Positions 1-8,299 of a stretch of 34,006 nt of DNA are shown here, one piece after another. The translations under genes were made by a program, and so were the position numbers. The stretch lies in contig NZ_AMGM01000049.1 of the NCBI RefSeq assembly GCF_000298295.1, forward strand, positions 1-34,006. The letters are read 5' to 3'. The number at the start of each line of letters is the position of its first letter. Position 1 is the stretch's first letter. Source of the stretch: Cecembia lonarensis LW9. GTDB lineage: Bacteria > Bacteroidota > Bacteroidia > Cytophagales > Cyclobacteriaceae. Under the pieces are notes generated by a model. That model was not told the origin of the DNA. It saw only the letters and a list, made by a program, of their open reading frames with translations, and did not search any database.

Positions 1-2
1 TT

Positions 3-851
3 TGTACCATCCCCCTAGCCAGAGGCAAGAGCAGGAGTGACAGTATAGAAAATATTCTCATTTCTGCCAGAGAAATCGCCGAAACCGATGTCAAAGAAGT
101 GGTTTTAACCGGCGTCAATATCGGAGACTTTGGCATTCAAGATGGTAAAAGAAAAGAGAAATTTATAGACCTGATAAGAGCTTTGGACGAAATAGAAGGA
201 ATCGAAAGATTCAGAATTTCTTCCATTGAGCCCAACCTTCTTACCAATGAAGCCATAGAATTTGTAGCCCAGTCTAAAAAGTTTGTCCCACATTTTCATA
301 TCCCCCTTCAGTCCGGCAGTAATACTATATTAAGAAAAATGGGCAGAAGATACCTCAGGGAACTTTATGAAGACAGGGTTAGCAAAATCAAGACATTGAT
401 GCCACACTGCTGTATTGGCGTGGATGTTATCGTGGGATTCCCTGGTGAAACAGATGCGCTTTTTCTAGAAACCTATCAGTTTCTCAATGAACTTGACATT
501 TCCTACCTCCATGTATTTACTTATTCAGAACGGGCCAATACCAGAGCTGTAGAAATGGACGGTATAGTTCCAATCAAAAAGCGGAATGAACGCTCCAAAA
601 TGCTGCGCATTCTTTCGGATAAAAAGAAAAGAAAATTTTACGAGGAAAACCTGGGCAAGACCTTTACAGTATTATTTGAAGAAGACCTGGAGGATGGTAA
701 AATGCATGGCTTTACCGAAAACTATATCAGAGTTGCAGCCAAGTATGACCCTATTCTCATCAATGAACTGAAAACAGTGACACTTAATGAAATCAACGAA
801 CAAGGAACTGTAGAGGTTATTGAGCCAGAAATCGTTTACGAAAGCCATTAA
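3..851 (+). CDS. mtaB: tRNA t6A37 methylthiotransferase MtaB, 3' part (5' end outside window)
   Basis: Radical-SAM enzyme that adds a methylthio group to N6-threonylcarbamoyladenosine 37 of tRNA (ms2t6A). The reading frame is open from the first bases. The first complete codon is Cys, followed by TIPLARGKSRS, which is the last Cys and following basic stretch of the CxxxCxxC iron-sulfur motif of the MiaB/MtaB family, so the N-terminal UPF0004 domain and the first two Cys lie outside. Further on, LTGVNIGDFG, the IPLQSGS segment and VDVIVGFPGET are typical radical-SAM core motifs. The last roughly 60 residues form a TRAM-like RNA-binding domain. The VNIGDFG and LARGKSRS wording fits MtaB better than MiaB. 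An internal ATG at position 99 is not the start. About 100 bp of AT-rich spacer follows with no clear terminator. Confidence 0.92.
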   Translation, partial: CTIPLARGKSRSDSIENILISAREIAETDVKEVVLTGVNIGDFGIQDGKRKEKFIDLIRALDEIEGIERFRISSIEPNLLTNEAIEFVAQSKKFVPHFHIPLQSGSNTILRKMGRRYLRELYEDRVSKIKTLMPHCCIGVDVIVGFPGETDALFLETYQFLNELDISYLHVFTYSERANTRAVEMDGIVPIKKRNERSKMLRILSDKKKRKFYEENLGKTFTVLFEEDLEDGKMHGFTENYIRVAAKYDPILINELKTVTLNEINEQGTVEVIEPEIVYESH

Positions 852-951
852 TTGATTTTTATGAATATTTTTTATAACTATTTAAATTTTTAAAGTATAA
901 AATTTAAACAAAAACAACATAAGTTGGTTATACTATAAAAAGACAAAACTT

Positions 952-1305
952 ATGTTACAATTCTTAAACCCAAGTGGAAGAATATCAAGGAGAAAGTATT
1001 TGCTTTTCTTTGTGATATTTTATTGGACCAATATCATATCATTGACAAAAATGTATGAAGCTTATACTATTGGAGATTTACTATCATTTGCAGCTTTTGG
1101 CATAGTCCTAATTACAACCATAGTGCTCTTGCTCATTCAATCAATTAAACGGCTTCATGACATAGGATTGGATTGGAAATATGCTTTTTACCTACTCATT
1201 CCACCACCAATCAACTTCATAGGTTTTATATGGCTGGCATTAAAAAAAGGTGAAAAAGGAAGAAATGAATATGGTGAAAGTCCTTTGATGACTGATGCCA
1301 TTTAA
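952..1305 (+). CDS. DUF805 family small inner-membrane protein
   Basis: A 117-residue membrane protein of the DUF805 (YhaH/YhaI-like) family, whose function is not known. Recognisable family features in order are an N-terminal GRISRRKY motif (about residues 9-16), two hydrophobic segments (about 18-31 and 45-63), the conserved KRLHDIG motif (about 66-72), a third hydrophobic segment with PPP (about 80-95), and the KKGEKGRNEYGESP tail close to the usual GxxGxNxYGxxP ending. The length is normal for a single-domain member. It stands alone, with no operon partner on this strand. Its TAA stop (1303-1305) overlaps the 4-bp target duplication of the MITE-like element that starts at 1308, so the element landed on the end of this gene without changing the protein. 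Confidence 0.85.
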   Translation: MLQFLNPSGRISRRKYLLFFVIFYWTNIISLTKMYEAYTIGDLLSFAAFGIVLITTIVLLLIQSIKRLHDIGLDWKYAFYLLIPPPINFIGFIWLALKKGEKGRNEYGESPLMTDAI

Positions 1306-1307
1306 GT

Positions 1308-1573
1308 AGGGCGTGCTGAAAAACGCCAATTGGAGAATAATTTCTTTAAATTTTGATGAATACCCCATTTATTAAGAGTAGTCTTTTTAAGCAGGTGCAA
1401 ACTTATTCAATGATCTAGTTTGATTTGCGTGCACTTGAAAATTTCAAATTTTGAAATTTTCAGGCTAGCCTCAGGCATACCATCTTCTTCATTGGGCTCA
1501 TTCGAAGTATAAGCATACATCTTCATTCGCCCGCTTTGAAGCTGGCATGCCTGAGACTTTTTCAGCAAGCCCT
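1308..1573. mobile_element. MITE-like non-autonomous element, long copy (266 bp)
   Basis: Terminal inverted repeats are AGGGCGTGCTGAAAAA (1308-1323) and TTTTTCAGCAAGCCCT (1558-1573), 15 of 16 complementary. The flanks carry a direct repeat AAGT (1304-1307 and 1574-1577); the matching stretch can be extended to TAAGTAGG because the base before the duplication equals the last element base. Positions 1308-1376 match the second copy (27887 down to 27819, reverse orientation) at 67 of 69 bases. Positions 1377-1399 resemble that copy's other terminal repeat in decayed form, so this copy looks like a 92-bp unit plus a 174-bp extension that carries its own outer end. There is no transposase or sizeable reading frame. 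The IS family that mobilises it is not identified. Confidence 0.85.
1436..1462. repeat. 27-bp palindrome inside the long MITE copy
   Basis: TGAAAATTTCAAA followed by T and then TTTGAAATTTTCA-type sequence forms a near-perfect inverted repeat centred at about 1449. A second inverted repeat, CTCAGGCAT (1470-1478) with ATGCCTGAG (1547-1555), encloses the rest of the extension; it can be lengthened to 12 of 13 pairs. Together they would let the 174-bp extension fold into a compact branched structure. This is direct sequence observation; no function is inferred. Confidence 0.7.
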
Positions 1574-1692
1574 AAGTAGGCATCAAAATCCACCTTTATT
1601 CAGTCAACTATAGTGGTCAAGTACTAATCCTTAATAATTTTAATTTTCTCCTATTTTTTTCACTATATTAAAATCCATAAAGTGGATGAATC
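1574..1692. other. Spacer before the FG-GAP protein gene
   Basis: About 120 bp of AT-rich sequence between the MITE-like element and the start at 1693. It must hold the promoter of the FG-GAP/haloperoxidase pair unless the MITE supplies one. I find no clean TAnnTTTG (-7) box of the Bacteroidota type and no Shine-Dalgarno sequence near the start codon. Confidence 0.4.
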
Positions 1693-4600
1693 ATGAAAAT
1701 GGAATTTAGGCTAGAAAAACGTTTTTTTCTGTCATTTTTGACCTTGTTGACACTATTCTCTCTGGCATATACGCCCAATAAGAACAGGCTATTTGAAACT
1801 ATAAACCCGAGAAAATCAGGAATAAGTTTTAATAATAAGCTTACTGAAAATCAGAAAAACAATATACTTACATATGAATATTTTTACAATGGTGGAGGAG
1901 TAGCTATTGGTGACATCAACAATGATGGGCTCGATGATATTTTTTTCACGGGCAACATGGTTGAAAATAAGCTCTATCTCAATAAGGGAGATTTCAAATT
2001 TGAAGACATCAGTAAATCCTCCGGCGTAATAGGTAAAAATTCCTGGACTACAGGGGCAGCCATGGTGGATATCAATGGCAATGGGCTGTTGGATATTTAT
2101 GTATGCTATTCCGGAAATGGTGATATCGAAAGCAGGAGAAACCAACTTTTCATTAATCAAGGTGATATGACCTTCAAGGAGGCAGCGAAAGCTTATGGAA
2201 TCGATGATCCATCTAATAGTACCCAAGCCCTTTTTTTTGATTTTGATAATGATGGGGATTTGGATCTTTTCTTATTGAATCACCACATAGAAGTTATCAA
2301 TGAGTTGGAGTTTGACCAAGCTCGAAAAGTGAGGCATCCTTATGCTGGAGATAAACTGTATAGAAACGATAATGGCCAATTCATTGATATCAGTGAAGAA
2401 GCCGGCATCAAAGGAAGTGCACTAGGCTTTGGTCTGGACGTAATTGCTTCAGATATCAACGGGGATGGCCTGTTGGACATCATGGTCAGCAACGATTACA
2501 TCGAACCGGATTATTTGTATATCAATAATGGCGATGGCACTTTCTCCGATGTCATGCCCGAAATGCTGAGACATATTTCCCACTTTTCCATGGGACTTGA
2601 TATAGCTGACATCAATAACGATGGACTTGTTGATATCTTTACCTTAGATATGCTCCCTGAAGATAATAAAAGACAAAAGCTACTCTATGGACCCGAGAAT
2701 TATGAGCAATATGCACTCATGATCAATAGAGGATTTTTCCACCAAAACATGCGTAACATGCTCCACCTCAATCAGGGAAATGGAAGTTTCAGTGAAATTG
2801 GCCAATTGGCTGGCGTATCCAATACAGACTGGAGCTGGTCTGCCCTTTTTTTTGATGTAAATAATGATGGACATAAAGATTTATTCGTCAGCAACGGCTA
2901 CTTCAGGGATTATACCAATAGGGATTTTTTAAAGTTTAAAGGAGATTATTACTTTAAAGCTGCTGTAGCAAGGGAAAAAGCCGACACGCTACATGTGGTC
3001 ACTTCCATGAGTTCTACCCCAATCCCTAATTATCTATTTGAAAACAATGGAAACCTCAAGTTTGAAAACGTTTCATCAATTTGGGGTGTTGATATTCCAA
3101 ATTTTTCAAATGGGGCTGCCTTTGCTGACCTTGACAATGACGGACAATTGGACTTAGTCGTTAACAACGTCAATAGCCCAGCTTCTATTTATAGAAACAG
3201 GTGGAATGAGAACACTGGAAAAAAAACAAACTGGCTGCAAGTCCAATTAAAAGGTAATCTTCAAAACTCCACAGGAATAGGGGCAAAAGTAGAAATATAT
3301 CATGATGCTAAATACCAAATGACCGAACAAATGCCAACCAGGGGTTTTCAATCTACTGTTCCCCACAAGGTTTATTTTGGTCTTGGTGAGTATAAAAATA
3401 TTGATTCCTTAATCGTTACATGGCCAGGCGGAAAATCCCAGGTACTTAAAAATATTCCGGCCAATCAACTTATTACCCTCAATGAAACAGATGCCCAAAA
3501 CCGCCTGCATGCCCTCCCTGAAATCAATTCCATTTTTACAGTGTCAGAAGAAGTGATTCCATTCCAACACATAGAGTATGGGTTCAATGATTTCAAAAGA
3601 CAGCCTCTATTGAATGAAATGCCCTCTTATATTGGCCCAGTGATGGCCTATGGAGACATCACCGGAAATGGTTCGGAAGAGATTTTTGTAGGTGGGTCAA
3701 AAGATACACCTGGTAAAATTTACCAATGGAAAAATGACCGGTGGATGGTGTATCCCGGTTATCATCCAGAATCAGATTATACAGATGCCGGTGCTGTCTT
3801 TGCTGATTTTAACGGGGATGGCCATGTAGATCTTTATGTGGCAAGTGGGGGATATCATGATTATCTGACAACCGATGAGTTTCTTCAGGATAGGCTTTAC
3901 CTAAATGATGGGAAAGGAAATCTTATTCACTCACCAGATAACCTACCGCGTATCAGAAGCAGTGCATCTTCGGTTGTGGAGGCAGATTTTAACGGCGATG
4001 GTTTCCCGGACTTATTTGTTGGAGGCAGAATTGTTCCAGGCAGGTATCCTACCACACCACAAAGTCACCTTTTGATCAATGATGGCAAGGGTTTTTTTAA
4101 AGATGAAAGCAGCAAATACCTCCCAAATAGTGGAAAAATAGGAATGATTACAGGTGCTATTTCATCCGATCTAAATAAAAATGGCAAAAAAGACCTGATA
4201 CTTATCGGTGAATTTATGCCCATAACCATTTTAATCAATGATGATTACGCAAAATTTATCGATGAAACCGCTAAATGGGGTAACCCAGAACAAATAGGCT
4301 GGTGGCGAAGCATCGCTGCTGGAGACTTTAACAATGATGGTTATGAAGATTTCATTGTGGGAAATTTTGGCTGGAATTCTCAATTAAAAGCATCAAATGA
4401 ATTCCCTATTAGCCTTTATTACGGAGACTTTGACGGTAATTCTTCCATAGACCCCATTCTGGTAAATTATGTACAGGGAAAACCTTTCCCATTCCCCAGC
4501 AGAGATGAGCTTCTGGATCAAATGTACAGCCTTCGAAGTAAATTTACAGATTATGCCTCTTATGCCAATGCCAGTATTGAACAGGTCCTAACTAGGGAAC

Positions 4601-4998
4601 AGCTAAAGGATGCTGAGATATTGAAAGTCAATGAAATGGGGTCAATATATCTCCAGAATTCAGGCAGTAAACTGGAAAGCAAACTTCTACCCATTGAAGC
4701 GCAATTTGCTCCTGTACAAGCCATTCACCCCTTTGATTATGACGGAGATGGCAACCTCGATTTTATCCTGGCCGGCAATCAAAGTCAGATTCGTATCAGA
4801 CTGGGTGTAATGGATGCGAACCAAGGGCAGTTGTTTAAAGGAGATGGAAATGGTAACTTTACCTATGTAAACCAACAGCAATCAGGATTCAAAATAATTG
4901 GCGATGTGAAAAGCATCATTCAGCTTCCTGCATTCCCTGAGCAAATTCATTTTGGAATAAACGGTATCGGGGTAAAAACCTATGAACGGAACAAATAA
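1693..4998 (+). CDS. Secreted FG-GAP/VCBS repeat protein with central ASPIC/UnbV domain (CRTAC1-like)
   Basis: A large exported repeat protein (1101 residues). An N-terminal hydrophobic stretch (about residues 11-26) is a signal peptide or anchor. Fourteen calcium-loop-like DxDxDGxxD motifs can be read, for example DINNDGLDD (from residue 74), DFDNDGDLD, DINGDGLLD, DFNGDGHVD and DYDGDGNLD. Seven precede and seven follow a central ASPIC/UnbV domain (about 527-598, with GIGAKVEIY, the VYFGLG segment and VTWPGGKSQ). Such motifs build beta-propeller blades, so two propellers flanking the ASPIC domain are expected. Family members are common in Bacteroidota beside SusC/SusD loci and are thought to bind glycans or proteins at the surface; no catalytic role is established. 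The stop overlaps the haloperoxidase start by one base (TAATG), so the two are translationally coupled. Confidence 0.9.
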   Translation: MKMEFRLEKRFFLSFLTLLTLFSLAYTPNKNRLFETINPRKSGISFNNKLTENQKNNILTYEYFYNGGGVAIGDINNDGLDDIFFTGNMVENKLYLNKGDFKFEDISKSSGVIGKNSWTTGAAMVDINGNGLLDIYVCYSGNGDIESRRNQLFINQGDMTFKEAAKAYGIDDPSNSTQALFFDFDNDGDLDLFLLNHHIEVINELEFDQARKVRHPYAGDKLYRNDNGQFIDISEEAGIKGSALGFGLDVIASDINGDGLLDIMVSNDYIEPDYLYINNGDGTFSDVMPEMLRHISHFSMGLDIADINNDGLVDIFTLDMLPEDNKRQKLLYGPENYEQYALMINRGFFHQNMRNMLHLNQGNGSFSEIGQLAGVSNTDWSWSALFFDVNNDGHKDLFVSNGYFRDYTNRDFLKFKGDYYFKAAVAREKADTLHVVTSMSSTPIPNYLFENNGNLKFENVSSIWGVDIPNFSNGAAFADLDNDGQLDLVVNNVNSPASIYRNRWNENTGKKTNWLQVQLKGNLQNSTGIGAKVEIYHDAKYQMTEQMPTRGFQSTVPHKVYFGLGEYKNIDSLIVTWPGGKSQVLKNIPANQLITLNETDAQNRLHALPEINSIFTVSEEVIPFQHIEYGFNDFKRQPLLNEMPSYIGPVMAYGDITGNGSEEIFVGGSKDTPGKIYQWKNDRWMVYPGYHPESDYTDAGAVFADFNGDGHVDLYVASGGYHDYLTTDEFLQDRLYLNDGKGNLIHSPDNLPRIRSSASSVVEADFNGDGFPDLFVGGRIVPGRYPTTPQSHLLINDGKGFFKDESSKYLPNSGKIGMITGAISSDLNKNGKKDLILIGEFMPITILINDDYAKFIDETAKWGNPEQIGWWRSIAAGDFNNDGYEDFIVGNFGWNSQLKASNEFPISLYYGDFDGNSSIDPILVNYVQGKPFPFPSRDELLDQMYSLRSKFTDYASYANASIEQVLTREQLKDAEILKVNEMGSIYLQNSGSKLESKLLPIEAQFAPVQAIHPFDYDGDGNLDFILAGNQSQIRIRLGVMDANQGQLFKGDGNGNFTYVNQQQSGFKIIGDVKSIIQLPAFPEQIHFGINGIGVKTYERNK

Positions 4999-6383
4999 TG
5001 CCTCCCTTTAGAAAAACATATCATTTAAAAGATTCAATCCTGACATTTGGGTTTACCATTATTGTTTCCTTTTTTGTTCTTTTTTGTGCCAATGATTCTT
5101 ATGGACAGCAAAAAAAGATTGACATAGCGCTTTATGTGGACCACTTGTTCCATATAACTGAAGTGATGGTCACCGATGTGGCTTCACCTCCGGCAGCAGC
5201 CAGGTTTTATGCCTACAGTACCTTGGCTGCCCATCTTTCATGGTCTGAGATCCATAATTCACCAAATCACCAAAAACTACTTCCCAAAAGTTTGATCGGT
5301 GACTTGCAGCTTAAGTCACCTCCCTCTGGCCTCAATCCTGAATTTGTTGCAGTTTACAGCATGTTAGAGGTAGGCAAGAACATCATGCCTTCAGGAAAAC
5401 TTTTGGAAGTAAAACAAGCGGATTTGGTAAAAAATGCCATAAAAAACAAGTGGTTTTCCAGAAGATCAGCGGCTCAACACTTAGAATATGCCCAATACAT
5501 CGCAGGTGAGGTCATGAAATTAGCCAATACTGATGGTTACAATAAACTGAGTACCTTAACTAGATATTCCCCAAAAAAGGGGGAGGGCTTTTGGTACCCT
5601 ACTCCTCCTGCTTACATGGCTGCTGTAGAACCTGAATGGAGAACCATTAGACCATTTTTTATCGAAAACAATAAAGCATTTAAACCAGCCCCTCCAGCTC
5701 CATTTAGCTTAGAAAAAGGAAGTTCTTTCCATACACAACTCTTGGAGGTATATGAGGTAACATCCGATTTGGATGAGGAAGCTGTTCTAATTGCTAATTT
5801 TTGGGATTGTAACCCGTTTATGGTACAATACTCAGGACACATGGCTATAGGGATAAAAAAAATCTCCCCGGGAGGACATTGGATGGGTATCACGGGAATA
5901 GCTTCACAAAAAGCCGGTTTGGATTGGGATGAAACCCTTTATATCCACACCTTGGTCTCCATGGGACTACATGATGCCTTTGTGAGTTGCTGGGAAGAAA
6001 AGTATGACTCGGACAGGATTAGACCTGAGAGTGCCATTAATAAATATATAGATGAATCATGGCGTCCAATTCTTCAAACTCCACCCTTCCCGGAATATAC
6101 CAGTGGGCATAGCGTGATTTCTACGACGAGCGCAATCATTTTAACTGATTACTTTGGAGATAATTTTGAATTTATAGATAGTTCTGTAGTTTATTTTGAC
6201 TTACCTGAAAGAGCTTTCCCATCATTTAATCAGGCTGCAGCAGAAGCTGCTGTCTCCCGCTTATATGGAGGCATTCACTTTAGAGATGCGATTAAAGAAG
6301 GCGTAAATCAAGGCAAAAGGATAGGTAATTTCATTTTAGAAAAAATTAATGCTCAGGTAAGCCTTGCAGATCAACAGGAATAG
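4998..6383 (+). CDS. Vanadium-dependent haloperoxidase / PAP2-superfamily phosphoesterase, exported
   Basis: A PAP2-superfamily enzyme (461 residues) of the bacterial vanadium-haloperoxidase-like group. It has an N-terminal signal peptide (hydrophobic about 15-30, ending near SYGQ, residue 37). The three active-site motifs are present: K335-x6-R342-P343 (KYDSDRIRP), S369-G370-H371 (in EYTSGHS), and S420-R421-x5-H427 (SRLYGGIH). In characterised relatives these residues hold vanadate (or phosphate) and the SGH histidine is the acid-base or nucleophile. Halide oxidation with H2O2 is therefore possible but cannot be told apart from phosphatase activity by sequence. It is coupled to the FG-GAP protein through TAATG. 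The 3' end overlaps the convergent FAD oxidoreductase gene by 38 bp (6346-6383). Confidence 0.88.
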   Translation: MPPFRKTYHLKDSILTFGFTIIVSFFVLFCANDSYGQQKKIDIALYVDHLFHITEVMVTDVASPPAAARFYAYSTLAAHLSWSEIHNSPNHQKLLPKSLIGDLQLKSPPSGLNPEFVAVYSMLEVGKNIMPSGKLLEVKQADLVKNAIKNKWFSRRSAAQHLEYAQYIAGEVMKLANTDGYNKLSTLTRYSPKKGEGFWYPTPPAYMAAVEPEWRTIRPFFIENNKAFKPAPPAPFSLEKGSSFHTQLLEVYEVTSDLDEEAVLIANFWDCNPFMVQYSGHMAIGIKKISPGGHWMGITGIASQKAGLDWDETLYIHTLVSMGLHDAFVSCWEEKYDSDRIRPESAINKYIDESWRPILQTPPFPEYTSGHSVISTTSAIILTDYFGDNFEFIDSSVVYFDLPERAFPSFNQAAAEAAVSRLYGGIHFRDAIKEGVNQGKRIGNFILEKINAQVSLADQQE

Positions 6384-8205
6384 CAAAAGGATTTAAAAGC
6401 CGATCAACCAGTACGGCAACCTGTAAACGGTTAAGCCGCTGCTCAGGCTTGAATAGTCCCTTTTCAAATCCAGCATCCCCCCAGGCACCTTCTATATCTT
6501 TCAATTGAATTTTATCATCGATTTCACGTAATATTTCATGGAAGAACCTTAAGGTTAGCATTTCACCTGATGCTGACCAATAATTGATTAAATTGGTATA
6601 AAATGGCCTAAGCCCGTCTGCCAATTCAAATTCTGACACCTCTTTTTCAGGATAAAACCAAGTCTGATTGGCCCATTTATAGGGCACTCCAAAGCCCTTC
6701 AGGATCCCTGTTGCCCCAATCCTTTGGATAGCTTGAAAGTGCCTATGATCTGGTTTTACGTCTATAAATGGCATGATATAGGCATTAGATTTCAAAAGAT
6801 TTTGCTGTACAGATCTTACTGAAACCTCCTGAAGGTTTTTACCCTCTGATAATGCTGTAGCGGCCAATGCACCGGCAGCCTGACCAATCCCAAGGACCAC
6901 TGGCTGTAAACGACTGGCTCCATTTACAATATTGGAAACACCAATATTTTTTTCAGCCACAATAAAATGGGTAGATCCTACAGGGATTAGACTACCTAGG
7001 GGGATATTGTAGGATGGTACACGTATTTTGATAAAATCAATCTCAGGTGCTTCCGGGTTCATTTTATGATGATGATCAATGGTATAATCTCCCACTGCTA
7101 TGCCTGTCCTATACAGGGCCTGATCTTGCCTGTAAGGATCTAAAACATGAGGAAGGGTCAACATACTTTCTGCCAGGGTCCTCCTTGACTCCCTGTGATA
7201 GGGGATAAATGGTAAGCCATCATGCGTAGGGTATTCATCGTCAGCAATACCTAGATGATTATATCCCAGTTCATGTTGGATATAATACACAAAACGCAAG
7301 GAATGCAATTTGGCCTCTTTCAATGCTTCATTTCTATCGTCAGGACTCAATTCAATGATGTTCATGTATATATCGTTGCCACAATTTGGCCAGTTAATCA
7401 TGTATTTTCCGTTTGGTAGCCGGCCATAATTGAGCATTTTTTGACAGTCATTTGTCGGATCATCAAAAGAAGTAGGGTCAGCATGGTCACAGGCACAAGC
7501 AAAAACAGCTGGATCATACCCTTCAGGCCGGGGGATGGTCATATCCTTCCCTTTTCCAAAATCTTTCAAGGTAACCACGTAAGTTAGGTCTTGTACAATA
7601 TCATTGGCCACTTCAGGAGCATAGGATTCTCCAAACCTTTCCTGACTGTCCATACCAACAAAGTATTCAAAATCCAGAGTAGCCATTACATCTCCCAACT
7701 CTGTCGCATCGATTAGCATTTTGGCATAAACTGTCCTCTCCTTGTTGTCCTGAAAATAAACAACATTCCACTTTCCGCCCTCGAACTTTACTTCCTTCCA
7801 AGTAACTTGATTTAAAACTGTCAATGAAGGTTGTTCTTTAACCCAGTCTTGAAAAAATCGATTTCCAACAGAAGGCTCAAACAGCGTATTGGACACCCAA
7901 CCTGTTTCCACAGCTTCAGGTCCTCCATAATGGGCATAAAGTTTCTGCCTAAACTCCCCCCAAATACCGGATGGCATATGATGATTCCCATCAATAGCGG
8001 ATACCCCAGCGGCAGTTAGCATACCTCCCAGCCAAGGGGTCTCTTCCAATATCAAGGTTTCTACCCCCATCAGGGAAGCTTGAATACCTGCTGAAACCCC
8101 ACTAGCACCTCCACCAATGATTAATAGCTGAACCTCTTCCTGAGCAAATCCGGGAAATGAAAAACAAAGCAATAGAACGATGGATTTTATATATCTAAAT
8201 TTCAT
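6346..8205 (-). CDS. Secreted FAD-dependent oxidoreductase (FAD_oxidored family) with SLH-like tail
   Basis: Read from the ATG at 8205 (619 residues) rather than the upstream in-frame ATG at 8262. The shorter form begins with a clean signal peptide (MKFRYIKSIVLLLCFSFPGFA, cleavage near residue 22) and has AAGGA eleven to fifteen bases upstream. The dinucleotide-binding GGGASG (31-36) follows at once, then ETPWLGGM, and a C-terminal FAD motif region around VVLGIGQAAGALAATA. This is the FAD_oxidored family, often labelled 'xanthan lyase' in Bacteroidota without biochemical support. The last roughly 130 residues, with the segments AIQRIGATGILKGFG and FKPEQRLNRLQVAVLVDRLL, resemble S-layer-homology modules. 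It is the last gene of the SusC-SusD-GH18 transcription unit, 94 bp behind the chitinase gene, and probably acts on an exported carbohydrate or its product. The substrate is unknown. Confidence 0.85.
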   Translation of the reverse strand: MKFRYIKSIVLLLCFSFPGFAQEEVQLLIIGGGASGVSAGIQASLMGVETLILEETPWLGGMLTAAGVSAIDGNHHMPSGIWGEFRQKLYAHYGGPEAVETGWVSNTLFEPSVGNRFFQDWVKEQPSLTVLNQVTWKEVKFEGGKWNVVYFQDNKERTVYAKMLIDATELGDVMATLDFEYFVGMDSQERFGESYAPEVANDIVQDLTYVVTLKDFGKGKDMTIPRPEGYDPAVFACACDHADPTSFDDPTNDCQKMLNYGRLPNGKYMINWPNCGNDIYMNIIELSPDDRNEALKEAKLHSLRFVYYIQHELGYNHLGIADDEYPTHDGLPFIPYHRESRRTLAESMLTLPHVLDPYRQDQALYRTGIAVGDYTIDHHHKMNPEAPEIDFIKIRVPSYNIPLGSLIPVGSTHFIVAEKNIGVSNIVNGASRLQPVVLGIGQAAGALAATALSEGKNLQEVSVRSVQQNLLKSNAYIMPFIDVKPDHRHFQAIQRIGATGILKGFGVPYKWANQTWFYPEKEVSEFELADGLRPFYTNLINYWSASGEMLTLRFFHEILREIDDKIQLKDIEGAWGDAGFEKGLFKPEQRLNRLQVAVLVDRLLNPFAIPVDLQGLPEH

Positions 8206-8299
8206 TGTGTTTTTTTCCTTCTCAATTATAATTACACCAAAATCAGCTTCACCTTTGTGCAAAGTATATTTAATTATTTTTGAATGTTAATTTTATGGC

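Noticed and set aside
8206-8262. Longer N-terminus (19 extra residues) for the FAD oxidoreductase
   Set aside because: It would bury the signal peptide; the ATG at 8205 has a better ribosome site and a standard export signal.
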